64,000 nt of DNA from Paraburkholderia fynbosensis (GTDB taxonomy: Bacteria; Pseudomonadota; Gammaproteobacteria; Burkholderiales; Burkholderiaceae), in contig NZ_CADIKI010000005.1 in assembly GCF_902859935.1 (NCBI RefSeq), forward strand, positions 1 through 64,000, in the 5' to 3' direction. The position numbers were made by a program, and so were the translations under genes. Numbering within the stretch: the stretch's first letter is position 1; every line of letters begins with the position of its first letter. Shown one piece after another: positions 63,088 through 64,000 of this stretch. Below the pieces are notes generated by a model, which saw nothing but the letters and a program-made list of their open reading frames with translations, made no database searches and was not told where the DNA came from.

Positions 63088-64000
63088 ATGCGAAACCTCC
63101 TTGATCTTGTGCAGTCAGCAGCGCGCCGTTCACCTGATGCGCAGGCGCTCGTATGCGGCGATGTCCGCGTCTCCTACCTCGAACTACTGAAAAGGAGCCA
63201 CGCATTCGGGCAGGCTCTATCCTCATTTGGCATCGCTCCGGGGGAGCGCGTTGCAATCTTTCTCGACAAGCGTATTGAGACCGCCGTCTCGATGCTCGGC
63301 GCCTGCGCTGCGGGTTGCGTGTTCGTCCCGGTCAATCCGCTCCTGAAACCGAACCAGGTGGCCCACGTGCTTCGCGACAGCGGCGCGCGATGTCTGGTGA
63401 CCTCCGCATTTCGCGCCCGGTCCCAGGCTGCGGAAGGCCTTGCACCAGTATCCGATCTGATCGTGGTAGATGAGCCTGACCCGGTCCTCTTCGGCACAGG
63501 AACGGTCATGATTCATCGCTGGCCGGACCGCGACACCGCTGCCCCCGGGAATGCCTCGATTCCGGCACCGTCCACGCCATGCATTGACACCGACCTTGCC
63601 GCCCTTCTCTACACCTCCGGCTCGACGGGCCTGCCCAAGGGCGTGATGCTCAGCCATCGGAACCTGCTTGAGGGCGCCTGGAGCGTCGCGGAGTATCTGC
63701 GTCATGAACCGTCCGACCGCATCCTCGCGCTCCTCCCGCTGAGCTTCGATGCTGGTCTGAGCCAGCTCACCTCGGCCTGGTCTGCTGGTGCAACAGCAGT
63801 CCTGCTGAACTACCTCACTGCGCAGGACGCCATCCTCGCGTGCGAGCGCGAACGCATCACCGCCATTACCGGAGTACCGCCACTGTGGATGCAACTCGCG
63901 GGCGCGACGTGGCCCGACGGGCCGCGCAATGCGGTGCGCTACTTCGCGAACACCGGCGGTCGCCTCCCATTGCCCGTGCTGCAGAAGCTCAGGACGCTCT
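63088..64000 (+). CDS. AMP-forming acyl ligase, partial (cut by window end)
   Basis: From ATG 63088 an open frame runs to the end of the window. It starts LLDLVQSAARRSPDAQALVC, as adenylating enzymes do, and contains the AMP-binding P-loop LLYTSGSTGLPKGVMLSHRN followed by LALLPLSFDAGLSQLTS. It activates a carboxylic acid as the adenylate and loads it on CoA or on the operon's carrier protein. The gap of 24 bases to the preceding gene suggests the same transcript. The C-terminal half is not visible. Confidence 0.88.
   Translation, partial: MRNLLDLVQSAARRSPDAQALVCGDVRVSYLELLKRSHAFGQALSSFGIAPGERVAIFLDKRIETAVSMLGACAAGCVFVPVNPLLKPNQVAHVLRDSGARCLVTSAFRARSQAAEGLAPVSDLIVVDEPDPVLFGTGTVMIHRWPDRDTAAPGNASIPAPSTPCIDTDLAALLYTSGSTGLPKGVMLSHRNLLEGAWSVAEYLRHEPSDRILALLPLSFDAGLSQLTSAWSAGATAVLLNYLTAQDAILACERERITAITGVPPLWMQLAGATWPDGPRNAVRYFANTGGRLPLPVLQKLRTL

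Overview
The window is GC-rich, densely coded DNA of Burkholderia/Paraburkholderia/Caballeronia character. This is inferred from the Gram-negative porin, the urea/branched-chain-type ABC transporter, the GlxA-type AraC regulator, the H-NS-like protein and the VirB-type conjugation genes. Two thirds of it is accessory DNA.

Region 1 (about 0.2-26 kb) is a defence or conflict island. It is bracketed by two broken copies of the same unusual tyrosine recombinase, both on the minus strand (216-1740 and about 24945-25416). A tRNA 3'-end remnant lies just beyond the right copy (25963-25994). Inside is a long run of minus-strand genes. Read in the direction of transcription these are: a Sir2 deacylase, a frameshifted unknown gene, a WYL-domain regulator, an H-NS-like protein without its DNA-binding end, two dynamin-like GTPases, a tail-anchored repeat protein, a HerA/FtsK-like ATPase with a membrane hairpin and Ser/Thr-rich linker, an LHH-family nuclease toxin, a SUKH immunity-like protein and a second small possible immunity protein. 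A three-gene module follows: a 424-aa unknown protein, a phospholipase-D-fold protein and a 1500-aa SNF2-like helicase. The GTPase-GTPase-tail anchor-ATPase-toxin genes overlap or are separated by a few bases, and I regard them as the best candidate for an undescribed system. An AraC/GlxA regulator and an orphan 175-aa gene lie on the plus strand at the right of the island.

Region 2 (26.4-47.7 kb) is a conjugation module, almost entirely one minus-strand operon. It begins with a ParA-like ATPase and runs through an exported unknown protein, VirB1, B2, B3, B4, B6, B5, a small VirB7-like lipoprotein, B8, B9, B10, B11, a VirD4 coupling protein split into a membrane gene and an ATPase gene, a TraC-like primase, an LPD7 protein, a MobC-like protein and a VirD2-type relaxase. 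A dead Dam-type adenine methylase ends it. An AlpA-type regulator, a sigma-region-4-like protein and a zinc-ribbon protein lie upstream. This looks like part of an integrative conjugative element or integrated plasmid.

Region 3 (47.9-58.4 kb) is a metabolic region: a porin, an AA_synth (DUF1185) protein, an amidase and a complete ABC transporter of the Urt/Liv/Fmd type in one minus-strand operon. Two tandem XRE repressors with clear palindromic operators follow, then a second, closely related amidase with its own palindromic operator. A FadR-type GntR regulator closes the region. The theme is import and hydrolysis of an amide or similar nitrogen compound.

Region 4 (59.5-64 kb) is a plus-strand, translationally coupled biosynthetic operon: an acyl-CoA dehydrogenase, an acyl carrier protein, a ketosynthase-III-fold protein lacking the catalytic residues, a second ketosynthase-III-like protein that keeps Cys and His, and an AMP-forming acyl ligase cut by the window end. 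It probably makes a small acyl-derived metabolite whose identity cannot be read from the sequence.
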